Origin: Nocardia brasiliensis ATCC 700358
Lineage (GTDB): Bacteria; Actinomycetota; Actinomycetes; Mycobacteriales; Mycobacteriaceae
Direction of reading: 5' to 3'
Assembly (NCBI RefSeq): GCF_000250675.2
Contig: NC_018681.1
Coordinates: 3,162,001-3,226,000 of the forward strand
Length of the DNA stretch: 64,000 nt
A program made the position numbers and the translations under genes. Positions 8,389 through 16,265 of this stretch are shown piece by piece. The notes below the pieces were generated by a model. The model saw only the letters and a list, made by a program, of their open reading frames with translations. It was not told where the DNA came from and did no database searches. Every line of letters starts with the position of its first letter. Positions within the stretch are counted from its first letter, which is position 1.

Positions 8389-9510
8389 ATGCGTTCACTG
8401 CTCGTGCTTCTGTTCGGTGTCGTCGTCACCGCGTCCGGCTGTACCGCGGCGACCGAATCAGCTGGGGGAGTGCGGAGTTCGGCGCTATCGATCTCATTCG
8501 GCGATTTCGTCGCCGAGGCGGAGCTGATGATCCCCGGCAAGGAGCCGGCGCCGTTGGTGGTGCTCGTCGGCGGTTCCGGGCCGGAGGACATGAACGGCGA
8601 CGATGCGAGCGAAGGCGGCACCTCGCGCGGACACCTGTTCGCGGATATCGCGCGCTCCCTGGCCGATCAAGGTTTCGCGACGCTGCGCTACAACAAGCAC
8701 TACGTGCACGGCATCGGCGACATCGACCCGCGCTTCGGCACCGAGCTCACGATGCCGCAGCTGGTGGCAGATGTGCGCAGCGCGGTCGAGGCCGGGGTAC
8801 GCGATCCGCGGATCGACCCGGAACGGATCTACCTTCTCGGCTGGAGCGAAGGCACCACCGTGGTGGCCGCGGCCGCCCCCGAGCTGCCGAATGTACGCGG
8901 GGTGATACTGCTTGGGGTAGTAGGCATTCCGTGGCGGGACGGGCTGATCGCGCAGTGGGAGCGCGTGGTGATCCCCTACCTGCGCGACTACGCGGTCGAC
9001 GGCTCGGTAGGCGTCGCGGAACTCGACCGCGCCTGGCGCGCCGACCCCGGAGTCGTCGTGCACGAGCTGCTCGGCCTGCTCGGTGCGGGCACACCGGCCA
9101 TCGAACCGGCCTTCGACCCCGACGGCAACGGCAGGATCGACCTCGACACCGAACTATCCAACGCCGCAGTGGCTTTCATCGACACCCAACTCGACGGCCG
9201 CGCGTTCCGGATGTACGGCTCCGCGTCCACGCTGCCCGATGTCGCCGCACAGGCCGGTGCGCTGCGCGATATCTCAGTGCTCACCATGCACGGCGAGCAC
9301 GACAGCAACGTCGCGGTAGCCGCGGCTCGGCAGGTCGATGCAGCGCTGGCCGCGCACGGCAGCCGCGACCACACACTTCTCACCTACCCCGATGCAGGCC
9401 ACTCCCTCGGCGCCGCAAAGAATCTCGCCCACGACCCGATCGGCCCTATCCGCCCCCAGCCCCTCGCCGACCTCGCCCATTGGCTGCACACGCACGAACC
9501 CGCTGCGTAA
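8389..9510 (+). CDS. lipoprotein alpha/beta hydrolase with a calcium-type loop
   Basis: 373 residues. The start at 8389 gives a short signal peptide with lipobox ending ASGC (Cys18), so the enzyme is probably anchored on the outer face of the membrane. The triad is Ser153 in GWSEG, Asp305 in HGEHDSN and His338 in DAGHS. An oxyanion-type GGSGP loop lies at 61-65. Residues 243-251 (DPDGNGRID) match a DxDxNGxxD calcium-binding loop, unusual in this fold. A GTG 39 bp upstream would add 13 residues and weaken the signal peptide. The substrate is unknown; an esterase or peptidase role is likely. Confidence 0.82.
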   Translation: MRSLLVLLFGVVVTASGCTAATESAGGVRSSALSISFGDFVAEAELMIPGKEPAPLVVLVGGSGPEDMNGDDASEGGTSRGHLFADIARSLADQGFATLRYNKHYVHGIGDIDPRFGTELTMPQLVADVRSAVEAGVRDPRIDPERIYLLGWSEGTTVVAAAAPELPNVRGVILLGVVGIPWRDGLIAQWERVVIPYLRDYAVDGSVGVAELDRAWRADPGVVVHELLGLLGAGTPAIEPAFDPDGNGRIDLDTELSNAAVAFIDTQLDGRAFRMYGSASTLPDVAAQAGALRDISVLTMHGEHDSNVAVAAARQVDAALAAHGSRDHTLLTYPDAGHSLGAAKNLAHDPIGPIRPQPLADLAHWLHTHEPAA

Positions 9511-9756
9511 GCGAGCTGGGCCGGCGCCCTTGGACCCGCCCTGAGGTGGCTGCCGTGCCGCGCGAGCATGCGGTCGCACAACGGATCTCGCGTGCAATCC
9601 GATCGCTCGATCCAGCAGGGGCCCCTCGCGAACCTCGCTTGTGCGCTGTGCGCACACGAATCGGCGCTACTACCCTCAGGCCTGCCCGCCGCGGCACGGA
9701 TCACGCGAACGCGAGTTGGCTGGGGCGCACGACCGGTTGTGTGAGCGGGTTGGCAC
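9511..9756. other. intergenic stretch without recognisable genes
   Basis: No open frame here has family features, a ribosome site or a plausible start. The stretch lies between the hydrolase stop codon and the first copy of the dispersed repeat and looks like degenerate non-coding sequence. Confidence 0.5.
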
Positions 9757-10126
9757 TTGGCTGGCTGCCGAAGGGGACGGCCCCAGTGTGGTGAACCTGC
9801 CGCGGGAGTTACATGGGCAGTGCTGAGCGCGTCGCGTGCCGTACCCGGCTTTAGGCGCACGTCAGGTACGCGGAGTGGGGTTTCGGCGTGGTCGTCTGGC
9901 CGTGGTTGCGGCTCGAGCGGTTTGGGAGTAGAGGGTGGGTGGTAAGCGGGCGGGCCGGGTGTGGACCAAGCGACAGATAGGTTGGAGCTCACAGAGGTCT
10001 CATACGGTTCACAGGGGTTGTAGCTGCTGTGAACCGTATGGAAAGTCTGTGAGCCCCAGATTCGCAGCGGTTGGCACCAGCGAAACACGCCGAGGGGAAA
10101 CAACACCCGCTCGATACCGCTGATAC
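9757..10126 (+). repeat. dispersed repeat, copy A (plus orientation)
   Basis: A unit of about 370 bp. It opens with TTGGCTGGCTGCCGAAG, continues through CCTGCCGCGGGAGTTAC and the CAGGTacGCGGagtgGGgTT region, reaches GTGGACCAAGCG and GATAGGTTGGAGCTCACAGA, contains a 66-bp hairpin, and ends near CTCGATACCGCTGATAC. The same elements occur in the same order on the minus strand at 13440-12897 and partly at 12693-12870. No transposase or credible reading frame is present, so it looks like an interspersed intergenic element. Confidence 0.75.
9988..10053. repeat. 66-bp interrupted palindrome in repeat copy A
   Basis: The outer arms CTCACAGA (9988-9995) and TCTGTGAG (10046-10053) and the inner arms CATACGGTTCACAG (10001-10014) and CTGTGAACCGTATG (10027-10040) are perfectly complementary around a 12-nt loop, giving a strong cruciform or RNA hairpin. 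The same palindrome recurs at 12970-13035. Confidence 0.85.
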
Positions 10127-10132
10127 TTGGCA

Positions 10133-10268
10133 TCCACTGTCACTGCGACCGGGGAGCCGCGCGTCCGGAGTCCGGCCCCGACGCTCCGCGGCGCCGGACT
10201 CGCCGTCCACTGCCACCACGAGCAGGGAGCCGTGCTGGAGTCCGGCCCCAACGGCTCTGCGGCGCTAG
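10133..10268. repeat. two imperfect tandem copies of a ~65-bp unit
   Basis: The first copy (10133-10200) and second copy (10206-10268) share TCCACTG, GGGAGCCG, GGAGTCCGGCCCC and GCGGCGC in the same order. They lie directly after the stop codon of the serine hydrolase gene, next to repeat copy A, and look like a local duplication. Confidence 0.55.
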
Positions 10269-11638
10269 TCTCGGACCCGCCAACCTGCTGGGTCGACGCC
10301 GCCGGGGATGGGGTCGGCAGGTTCGTAGGGGGCGCGGGTGAGGATGTAGCTGACGAGTTCGAGGCGTTGGGGGGTGCCGTCGGGGTCGCGGATGATGTCG
10401 AGGCGTTCGCCCGCGTAGTAGCCGTCGAGACCGGTCCAGGAGCCGTCGGGTTCGGGGCGGAAGCGGGATTCGCGGCCGCCGTGAGCGAGGGCGGTGAGTT
10501 CGAGGTGGCCGTCGGCGCGCAGGCGCAGGGCAAGGGAGGCGGTGCCCCAGTACCAGGTTCCGGTGAGCGCCAACAGGTTCGGATCGACTGCGGTGGCGGG
10601 GAGCCATTCTTCGGGCAGCGTGGGCTCGTGCTCGGCCAAGATGTCGAGCAGCCCGGTGGCCAGATTGCCGCGGATGCCGCCGTAGGTGGTGTTGCACAGG
10701 AACAGCACGCCTGTGCGGTCTTTGGGGTCGGCCCAGACGGTGGAGATGAAACCGGGCATGGCTCCGGTGTGCCCGGCGAGCCTGCGACCGTGGTGGCGCT
10801 GCAACTGGAAGCCGAGTCCGTAGCCGGAGTTCCACTCGTCGCCGTCCTCGACCGTGGCGGGGGCGCGCATCTCCTCGAGCGTGTCGGCGGCGAGCACGTC
10901 GCCGGTGTCGCCGCCGACAAATGCCGCCCAGCGCGCCAGATCGCGCACCGTGGACCACAGTTGGCCGGCCGCGCCCATCGCACCGTTGTCGTGGGACGGC
11001 TCGGCCAGCACCACGTCGGCCCACGGGTGCACGGCCGCGCCGGTGCCGTGCGGGGCCACGGGCGCGGCGGTGGTGCGGTCCATGCCCAGCGGGGCCAGCA
11101 CTTCGGCGCGCAACGCCTCGAACCAGCTCTGCCCGCGCAACCGGGCGACCAGTTCACCCAGCGCGGCGAAGCCGACGTTCGAGTAGTGGAACCGCCGGCC
11201 GGCGCGATGCAGCAGCGCCTTGCTGCCCGCGTCGACGTCCAAGCTGTCCGCGAGTTCGACCCATTGCGGCCCCGCGGTGCGCTCCCACCAGTCGCCGGGC
11301 GATTCGGCGCGCAGCCCCGCAGTGTGCGAAAGCAGTTGCGCCACAGTACGATCCCCGACCGGCGCGCCGGGCACATGCTTCGCCACCGGATCGGCCAGGT
11401 CGAGCTTGCCCTCGTCGCGCAACCGCAGCACCATGGTCGCCACCATCGACTTCGTGATCGAGCCGATGCGATACTGGGTGTCGGTGGTCGGCGCGCTCGC
11501 ACCGACCCGCCCTCTAGCCCCCGACCACACCAGTTGCCCGTCTCGCACCACGGCGGCGATCAGCGAGGGCACCCGGTACTCGGCCTGCTCGACGGCAACC
11601 CGATGCAGCAACGCCCGCTCGGTCGATGGCAACAGCAT
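10265..11638 (-). CDS. serine beta-lactamase-like hydrolase (class C/DD-peptidase fold)
   Basis: 457 residues without an evident signal peptide, so probably cytoplasmic. The first active-site motif is SITK (Ser60, Lys63), the second is YSN (152-154), and a HTG box (GHTGAMPG) replaces the KTG of true beta-lactamases, as is common in esterase-like members. The N-terminal ~340 residues form the catalytic domain; the rest resembles the beta-rich C-terminal extension of this family. Probable roles are esterase or peptidase activity on small amide or ester substrates; drug hydrolysis is not implied. It lies between inverted copies of a dispersed repeat. Confidence 0.85.
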   Translation of the reverse strand: MLLPSTERALLHRVAVEQAEYRVPSLIAAVVRDGQLVWSGARGRVGASAPTTDTQYRIGSITKSMVATMVLRLRDEGKLDLADPVAKHVPGAPVGDRTVAQLLSHTAGLRAESPGDWWERTAGPQWVELADSLDVDAGSKALLHRAGRRFHYSNVGFAALGELVARLRGQSWFEALRAEVLAPLGMDRTTAAPVAPHGTGAAVHPWADVVLAEPSHDNGAMGAAGQLWSTVRDLARWAAFVGGDTGDVLAADTLEEMRAPATVEDGDEWNSGYGLGFQLQRHHGRRLAGHTGAMPGFISTVWADPKDRTGVLFLCNTTYGGIRGNLATGLLDILAEHEPTLPEEWLPATAVDPNLLALTGTWYWGTASLALRLRADGHLELTALAHGGRESRFRPEPDGSWTGLDGYYAGERLDIIRDPDGTPQRLELVSYILTRAPYEPADPIPGGVDPAGWRVRD

Positions 11639-11846
11639 CTGCGACTTCCCTTCACACGCTCGGTAAATCGGACCGACCGACCGGGCGCGGACACTCCGCG
11701 TGATCCGTACCCTGGTCGGCCGACCTCAGGGTAACGCCGGAGGTGCCATCGCAGCCCAGTCACGCAGCGGGGTTCGTGCGCGCGCAACCAACGCACGAGG
11801 TCGGCGTGATCCCCGCCCCGGTAAGCACCCTAGGGACAGCGCCGCA

Positions 11847-11862
11847 ACAAGCCCAAACGCAA
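11847..11862 (-). repeat. 16-bp fragment of the dispersed repeat
   Basis: ACAAGCCCAAACGCAA on the plus strand is identical to the opening segment of repeat copy C (13406-13421) and complementary to that of copy B. It sits just beyond the stop codon of the membrane protein gene and may mark a truncated copy or a recombination scar; chance is also possible. Confidence 0.35.
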
Positions 11863-11873
11863 TCGCCGGTTGC

Positions 11874-12536
11874 TCAACGGAACCGGTAAATCCTGTCCAC
11901 CTGCATCTGGTCGGCATCGAACTTCCACCGCTCAGTTTCCCCGGACTCCGTCACGGCCTCGATCATTGTGTCGCCGGTGAACGAGACGTGCTGTGGGCAG
12001 ACATCTTCGTTCCACACTGTGTCCTGTCTGCTGAACAGCCAACCGCGTTCGCGAAGCAGGACGCGGCAACCGGGAGGGTGGTTGTAGATCTTGTGCAACT
12101 CGGTGACGAGTTCGTGGCGCCCGTCCGAATTCACCGCGACCGCTACGACCTCGCTGTCCTCGGCGGCGAATGAAGTTGCGAACATCGAAACGGACCACAC
12201 CGGAACCATCGCGACCCCCAACACGATGGCGACGACCAACGATGGTGGTTTGATCCGCCCTGGCTCGCGCCGTCCGGCCAGGCCCGGTAGGGCGAGGAGC
12301 AGCACAGCGATCGTCCAGCACGCCGCTGGCCCCCACACCGGGATCCAGTCGAAGCGATAGAACCGGGAGGATTGCAGCCATGCGGGCACTGCGGCCACGC
12401 CGACCACGAAAAGTGCTGCAACGGTGCATATCCACGCGATCCGCCAGCTGCGAGGTCTCCGGTCGGCGCCGCCGCGCCCCGAATCTGGTGCGGCCATCGT
12501 CGGATTCGCCGTGTCGGTCAACCGGTTCCCCCTCAC
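11874..12536 (-). CDS. hypothetical membrane protein with extracytoplasmic domain
   Basis: 220 residues. Three hydrophobic segments (about residues 33-52, 66-86 and 100-120) precede a C-terminal domain of about 95 residues with a possible disulfide pair (Cys near 157 and 180) and a WFS/WNED region. The end KFDADQMQVDRIYRFR looks like the end of a small beta-sheet domain. An internal ATG at residue 14 would also suit. I do not recognise the family. Together with the serine hydrolase it forms the segment bounded by the inverted dispersed repeats, so it may belong to an accessory island. Confidence 0.6.
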   Translation of the reverse strand: MRGNRLTDTANPTMAAPDSGRGGADRRPRSWRIAWICTVAALFVVGVAAVPAWLQSSRFYRFDWIPVWGPAACWTIAVLLLALPGLAGRREPGRIKPPSLVVAIVLGVAMVPVWSVSMFATSFAAEDSEVVAVAVNSDGRHELVTELHKIYNHPPGCRVLLRERGWLFSRQDTVWNEDVCPQHVSFTGDTMIEAVTESGETERWKFDADQMQVDRIYRFR

Positions 12537-12692
12537 GCGACGAACGTCCGACTCGGTCGGCTCGAACAGAGCGCCAGTCTAGTCGACACCGGCGCAGCGC
12601 GAAGCTGCTGACCACGCGCCAGTACCGGCCAAGGCCACAGCCGCGGGGTGCCGCTCCGGCCCCACTCCCGCATCAGTGGTGTGGTCGGGTTC
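12537..12692. other. intergenic stretch before repeat copy B
   Basis: This is upstream sequence of the minus-strand membrane protein gene and should contain its promoter. I see no gene; beyond 12692 the dispersed repeat begins. Confidence 0.4.
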
Positions 12693-12870
12693 GGTTGGGG
12701 TTTCTTGCGTTTGGGCTTGTTGGCTGGCTGCCGAAGTGTGACCGGCCTGGTTTGTGTACCTGCCGCGGGAGTTACGTGGATGATGCTGAGCGCGTTAGGT
12801 GGGGTTCCCGGCTGTAGGTGCAGGTCAGGTGCGCGGTGTCGGGTTCCGGCGTGGTCATCTGGCGGTGGTG
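12693..12870 (+). repeat. dispersed repeat, copy B (plus orientation, 5' part only)
   Basis: It starts with GGTTGGGGTTTCTTGCGTTT, continues through GGCTGGCTGCCGAAGTGTGA, CCTGCCGCGGGAGTTACGTG and GTGCAGGTCAGGTGCGCGGT, and stops where copy C ends in the opposite direction. It is closer in sequence to copy C than to copy A and lacks the hairpin part. Confidence 0.75.
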
Positions 12871-12896
12871 CTGTTCTCGAGCGTTTCCTTGACGAG

Positions 12897-13440
12897 GTAT
12901 CAGCGGTATCGAGCGGGTGTCGTTGCTCCTCGGCGTGTTTCGCCGGTGCCAATCGCTGTGAATCTGGGACTCACAGACTTTCCATACGGTTCACAGCAGC
13001 TACAACCCCTGTGAACCGTATGAAAACTCTGTGAGCTCCAACCTATCTGACGCTTGGTCCACACCTGCCCTGGCTTCCGCCGCGACCAACCACGCACTTC
13101 CGGCGCAACCGCACCACTACAACAGATCCGCACCACCGCCCCGCCGCTTGGTCCGCACTCACTCGGCCCGCTTCCCACCACCGCCACGCCGCCAGGTCCG
13201 CTCCCACCCGCCCGCTTCCCACCCACCCTCTTCTCCCAAGCCGCCCTCGACGCAACCACAGTCAGACGACCACGCCGGAACCCGACACCGCGCACCTGAC
13301 CTGCACCTACAGCCGGGTACGGCACACGACGCGCCCAGCACCATCCATGTAACGCCCGCGGCAGGCACACCACACTGGGCAAGTCACACTTCGGCAGCCA
13401 GCCGACAAGCCCAAACGCAAGAAACCCCAACAAAACCCGG
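12897..13440 (-). repeat. dispersed repeat, copy C (minus orientation, with hairpin)
   Basis: Read on the minus strand, it has the order of copy A: the TTGGGGTTTCTTGCG opening, the GGCTGGCTGCCGAAG and CTGCCGCGGGCGTTACATGG segments, a purine-rich GGGTGGGTGGGAAGCGGGCGG stretch, GTGGACCAAGCG, GATAGGTTGGAGCTCACAGA, the 66-bp hairpin and the CTCGATACCGCTGATAC end. It is about 165 bp longer than copy A in its centre. With copy A it forms a long inverted pair around 10127-12692. Confidence 0.75.
12970..13035. repeat. 66-bp interrupted palindrome in repeat copy C
   Basis: The outer arms CTCACAGA (12970-12977) and TCTGTGAG (13028-13035) and the inner arms CATACGGTTCACAG (12983-12996) and CTGTGAACCGTATG (13009-13022) are identical to those of copy A. 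Conservation of the arms, while the flanks have diverged, suggests that the palindrome is the functional core. Confidence 0.85.
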
Positions 13441-13443
13441 CAT

Positions 13444-14334
13444 CTACTCGTGCTTGTGTCTGCGAATGTAGGTGGCACCGGTGCGGACGGTGCCGATGAC
13501 GACGACCAGCATCACCGTGACGAGTTGCAGCATGTTCCATGCGACGGGGTCGCTGGTGGGTGGGACCGCTTGACGTTGGGTTAAAGGCGGGATGGTGACC
13601 GGCTGCTGGCGGGGGACGGGCGGGGATATCGGTGGGGCTTCGAGGATGTCGGGAAACTCGGTCGGCAGAATCGGGCCCGCGACGGCCGGTGGGGTGAGTT
13701 CCAGGGGGAGGCCGGGAAACGGCGGCAACTCCGGTGGCCAGAGCAGGCAGGCCAGCCCGCTGCCGGTCATGGCGCTACCTACCGCCGCGCTGCCCACAGC
13801 GCTGCCGGGCCCGGACAAGCTGGAGCCGAGGGCGTGACCGCTGCCGGTGAGAATGCCGGCCACGATCAACGACAGGCCCACCACGGCGCTGCCCGCGCAC
13901 GCGGTTCGCACCGTGTCGGAATCCAGATCCGGTGGGGCGAGCGGATTCTCGGCGACCGGAGGTGCCGTAGCAGGTTCCGGAAGTGCGAGTTCCACGCCGG
14001 CGGCGGGTTCGATGCCGCTACCCGCAGCTTCCGTGCCGGCACCGCCCTGTCCAGCACTGCCGCTATGCACCGAACCCCCGACCGGTGCCGGCTCGAGGCT
14101 CAATTCACCACCGACGGAAGCACTTCCGGTCACGATGCCGTCGGGGCCCGCATTGTCCGAGCCGGTCCCGGACGACGCACTGCCCGTGACGATCTCGCCG
14201 AGCGGCGGCCAGGTGTCGGTGTTGGGGTCAGCGGACACCACGGGGTGTCCGGTCAGCAGGACGAAGACCACCGGGACTACCGCGAGTCCCCTTGCGGTCC
14301 TGCGGGTTCGAATTCCATCGGGATCCAGCGACAT
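13444..14334 (-). CDS. secreted low-complexity membrane-anchored protein
   Basis: 296 residues. A signal peptide (residues 1-35, ending VVSA) is followed by a Gly/Ser/Ala/Pro-rich region with repeated TGSAS, a hydrophobic segment near 150-170, a GSALGS-like repeat, a proline-rich stretch and a C-terminal membrane helix (about 266-284) before a basic tail (RRHKHE). No enzymatic motif is visible. It is the last gene of the long minus-strand terpenoid run, 36 bp after the DUF4239 gene, and its stop lies 3 bp from repeat copy C. It could be a cell-wall-spanning structural protein. Confidence 0.62.
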   Translation of the reverse strand: MSLDPDGIRTRRTARGLAVVPVVFVLLTGHPVVSADPNTDTWPPLGEIVTGSASSGTGSDNAGPDGIVTGSASVGGELSLEPAPVGGSVHSGSAGQGGAGTEAAGSGIEPAAGVELALPEPATAPPVAENPLAPPDLDSDTVRTACAGSAVVGLSLIVAGILTGSGHALGSSLSGPGSAVGSAAVGSAMTGSGLACLLWPPELPPFPGLPLELTPPAVAGPILPTEFPDILEAPPISPPVPRQQPVTIPPLTQRQAVPPTSDPVAWNMLQLVTVMLVVVIGTVRTGATYIRRHKHE

Positions 14335-14370
14335 GGGCAGACATCCATCTTTCGTGGCGGTCCGGGGCCG

Positions 14371-15132
14371 CTAGGTGATGTGCTGGAAGCGGGCCAGCGC
14401 CAACTCGAAAGCGTCCTTGGAGACGACGTTTCCGCCCGCGAATGGCCGGTCGAGCCGGTAGATCGCCAGGATCGCGGCGCCGATCACCACCCCCAGCAGC
14501 GCCGTCATCGCCACGCTGCGCGCGCTCACCTCGACGCCCGCCAGCACCGAACTGCACAGCAGCAGGATCGTGCCGAACCACAAAGCGCCGTAGAGGAATC
14601 CGGGCATGCCCAGCTGCGCGTCCAGCGCGCGGTCGTGCCGTGCCTGGCCCACCGCATCCAGCGACGCCAACGCGATCTCGCGCTGATCGGTGACCGCGGA
14701 ATCCTCGGACTCGACCGCGAGCACGGTATCGCGCAGAGTGTCGAGGATGTCCTGGGTGCCTTGATCGAGACGACGGTCCCGGTCCATCACCGCCCATTCG
14801 GTGGTGACCACCTGTTCGGTGTATTCGCGCACCAGTCTTTGGATTTCGCTGTGCGCCGGCTCGGGCATGGCGTGCGCCGCCGAGTACACGTCGACCAGCG
14901 ATTTCGATTCGGCGACGGTGTGATTGTGTGCGTTGTCGAACTGCTGCCAGCAGATCACCACCACGAACGCGGCGACCGCCATGAACAGCGTGCTGATCAG
15001 CTCCAGCGTCACCGACCCGGAGTCCCCGTTCTCCGGCTTGCGCCACACCAGCGCGCGCAATCGCGCGCCGACGACGAACACGAGTACCGCGATCACTCCG
15101 ACGGCGAGCGGCACGCCAATCTCTTCGATCAT
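14371..15132 (-). CDS. DUF4239 (bestrophin-like) membrane protein
   Basis: 253 residues. Two N-terminal helices (about 6-24 and 42-62) and two C-terminal helices (about 183-200 and 206-224) flank a soluble helical middle, the usual plan of DUF4239 proteins, which are distantly compared with bestrophin channels. The ATG is preceded by CGGAGCCGAATC. It starts 62 bp after the second polyprenyl synthase and is probably the distal part of the terpenoid operon. Its role there is unknown. Confidence 0.75.
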   Translation of the reverse strand: MIEEIGVPLAVGVIAVLVFVVGARLRALVWRKPENGDSGSVTLELISTLFMAVAAFVVVICWQQFDNAHNHTVAESKSLVDVYSAAHAMPEPAHSEIQRLVREYTEQVVTTEWAVMDRDRRLDQGTQDILDTLRDTVLAVESEDSAVTDQREIALASLDAVGQARHDRALDAQLGMPGFLYGALWFGTILLLCSSVLAGVEVSARSVAMTALLGVVIGAAILAIYRLDRPFAGGNVVSKDAFELALARFQHIT

Positions 15133-15194
15133 GATTCGGCTCCGATTGTCCTGTGCACCAACGGTGCACGGCGTCTTCTGGGCGTGACCCGTCC

Positions 15195-16265
15195 CTATCC
15201 GGTGCGGGCGATGGCGTCGTCCGCGAGGTGCTGCAAGGTCCGGATCACCGCGAGCGGGATCGGTGCCTGCTCGAGCGCCTGATGCGCCTGCTCGGACCTG
15301 GTGCGGATCATGCCCTCGACGCGCGCCAGCGCTGTCGCGCCGAGGATTTCGCGACATTCGGCAGCCCGTTGCTCGTCCAGCAACGGATCGCCGAGCATCG
15401 CGGACAACCGTTCGGACTGTTCGGCGTCCGCGTGCGTGAACGCCAGCGCGACCAGCGCGGTGTGCTTGCCCTCGCGCAGATCCTCGATATTGGATTTGCC
15501 GGTCCGCGCCGGATCGCCGTAGACGCCGAGCAGATCGTCCCGGAGCTGGAACGCCTCCCCGAGCGGCCGGGCGTACGCGGCGAGCGCTGCGGGGATACCG
15601 GGCGCGGGGTCGGCGAGCAGCGCGCCCAGGACCAGCGGACGTTCGCAGGTGTAGGACGCCGTCTTGTACCGGATGATGTCGAGCGCGCGGTCGAGGTCGC
15701 CGGACGGGCACGCGGTGGTGAGCAGATCGAGATACTGTCCGTACATCACGTCGGCGCGCATCCCGTCGAGCACCTCGAGCGCGGTGCGTAGTTGCCGCGC
15801 GGTCAGTCGCGCGGTGTGCAGCAACTCCGCGGACCACACCATGGCGAGATCGCCGAGGACGATCGCGGCGTGCCTGCCGAATCGTTCCGGATCGCGGCGC
15901 TCGGGATGCCGCGCGGTGAGCGCGCGGTGCACCGTGGGGTGATCGCGGCGGGTGTCGCTGTTGTCGATGATGTCGTCGTGGATCAGCACCGCCGCGTGGA
16001 ACAGTTCGAGCGCGGCCGCGACCTGGATCACCGGCTGCGGCACCGGTGTCGTGCCGTGCGCGGCATGCCAGCCGAGTACGCAGAGCAGCGGGCGAATCCG
16101 CTTGCCGCCCGCGAACAGGAACGCGCGCAGCGTGTCGGTGATCTCCCCGGGCAGCGTCGGATCGGCGCTCGCCTTGCCGCGCAGGAATCGGTCCAGCACG
16201 CCGTCGACTCTGATCCGGGTCGCGGCCAGATCGACGGGTGCCTGCTCGACCCGGGTGGTCGTCAT
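15195..16265 (-). CDS. polyprenyl diphosphate synthase (GGPP/FPP-type), second copy
   Basis: 356 residues. It condenses IPP with allylic diphosphates to give FPP or GGPP. Visible features are GGKRIRPLL (53-61), the first Asp-rich motif DDIID with downstream RR (97-107) and the second Asp-rich motif QLRDDLLGVYGD. The start was set at the ATG that overlaps the ispG stop (ATGA). The fifth residue before the first DDxxD is Ala, not an aromatic residue, which in this superfamily favours products longer than FPP; this is weak evidence. It is the second prenyl synthase of the same operon. Confidence 0.88.
   Translation of the reverse strand: MTTTRVEQAPVDLAATRIRVDGVLDRFLRGKASADPTLPGEITDTLRAFLFAGGKRIRPLLCVLGWHAAHGTTPVPQPVIQVAAALELFHAAVLIHDDIIDNSDTRRDHPTVHRALTARHPERRDPERFGRHAAIVLGDLAMVWSAELLHTARLTARQLRTALEVLDGMRADVMYGQYLDLLTTACPSGDLDRALDIIRYKTASYTCERPLVLGALLADPAPGIPAALAAYARPLGEAFQLRDDLLGVYGDPARTGKSNIEDLREGKHTALVALAFTHADAEQSERLSAMLGDPLLDEQRAAECREILGATALARVEGMIRTRSEQAHQALEQAPIPLAVIRTLQHLADDAIARTG

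Noticed and set aside
10265..11638. Antibiotic-resistance beta-lactamase
   Set aside because: No signal peptide is evident and the third motif is HTG, typical of esterase/peptidase-like relatives; resistance cannot be claimed.
12900..13478. 192-residue minus-strand frame spanning repeat copy C
   Set aside because: It runs through the hairpin and repeat blocks, and the homologous stretch in copy A is interrupted in that frame; composition is not protein-like.
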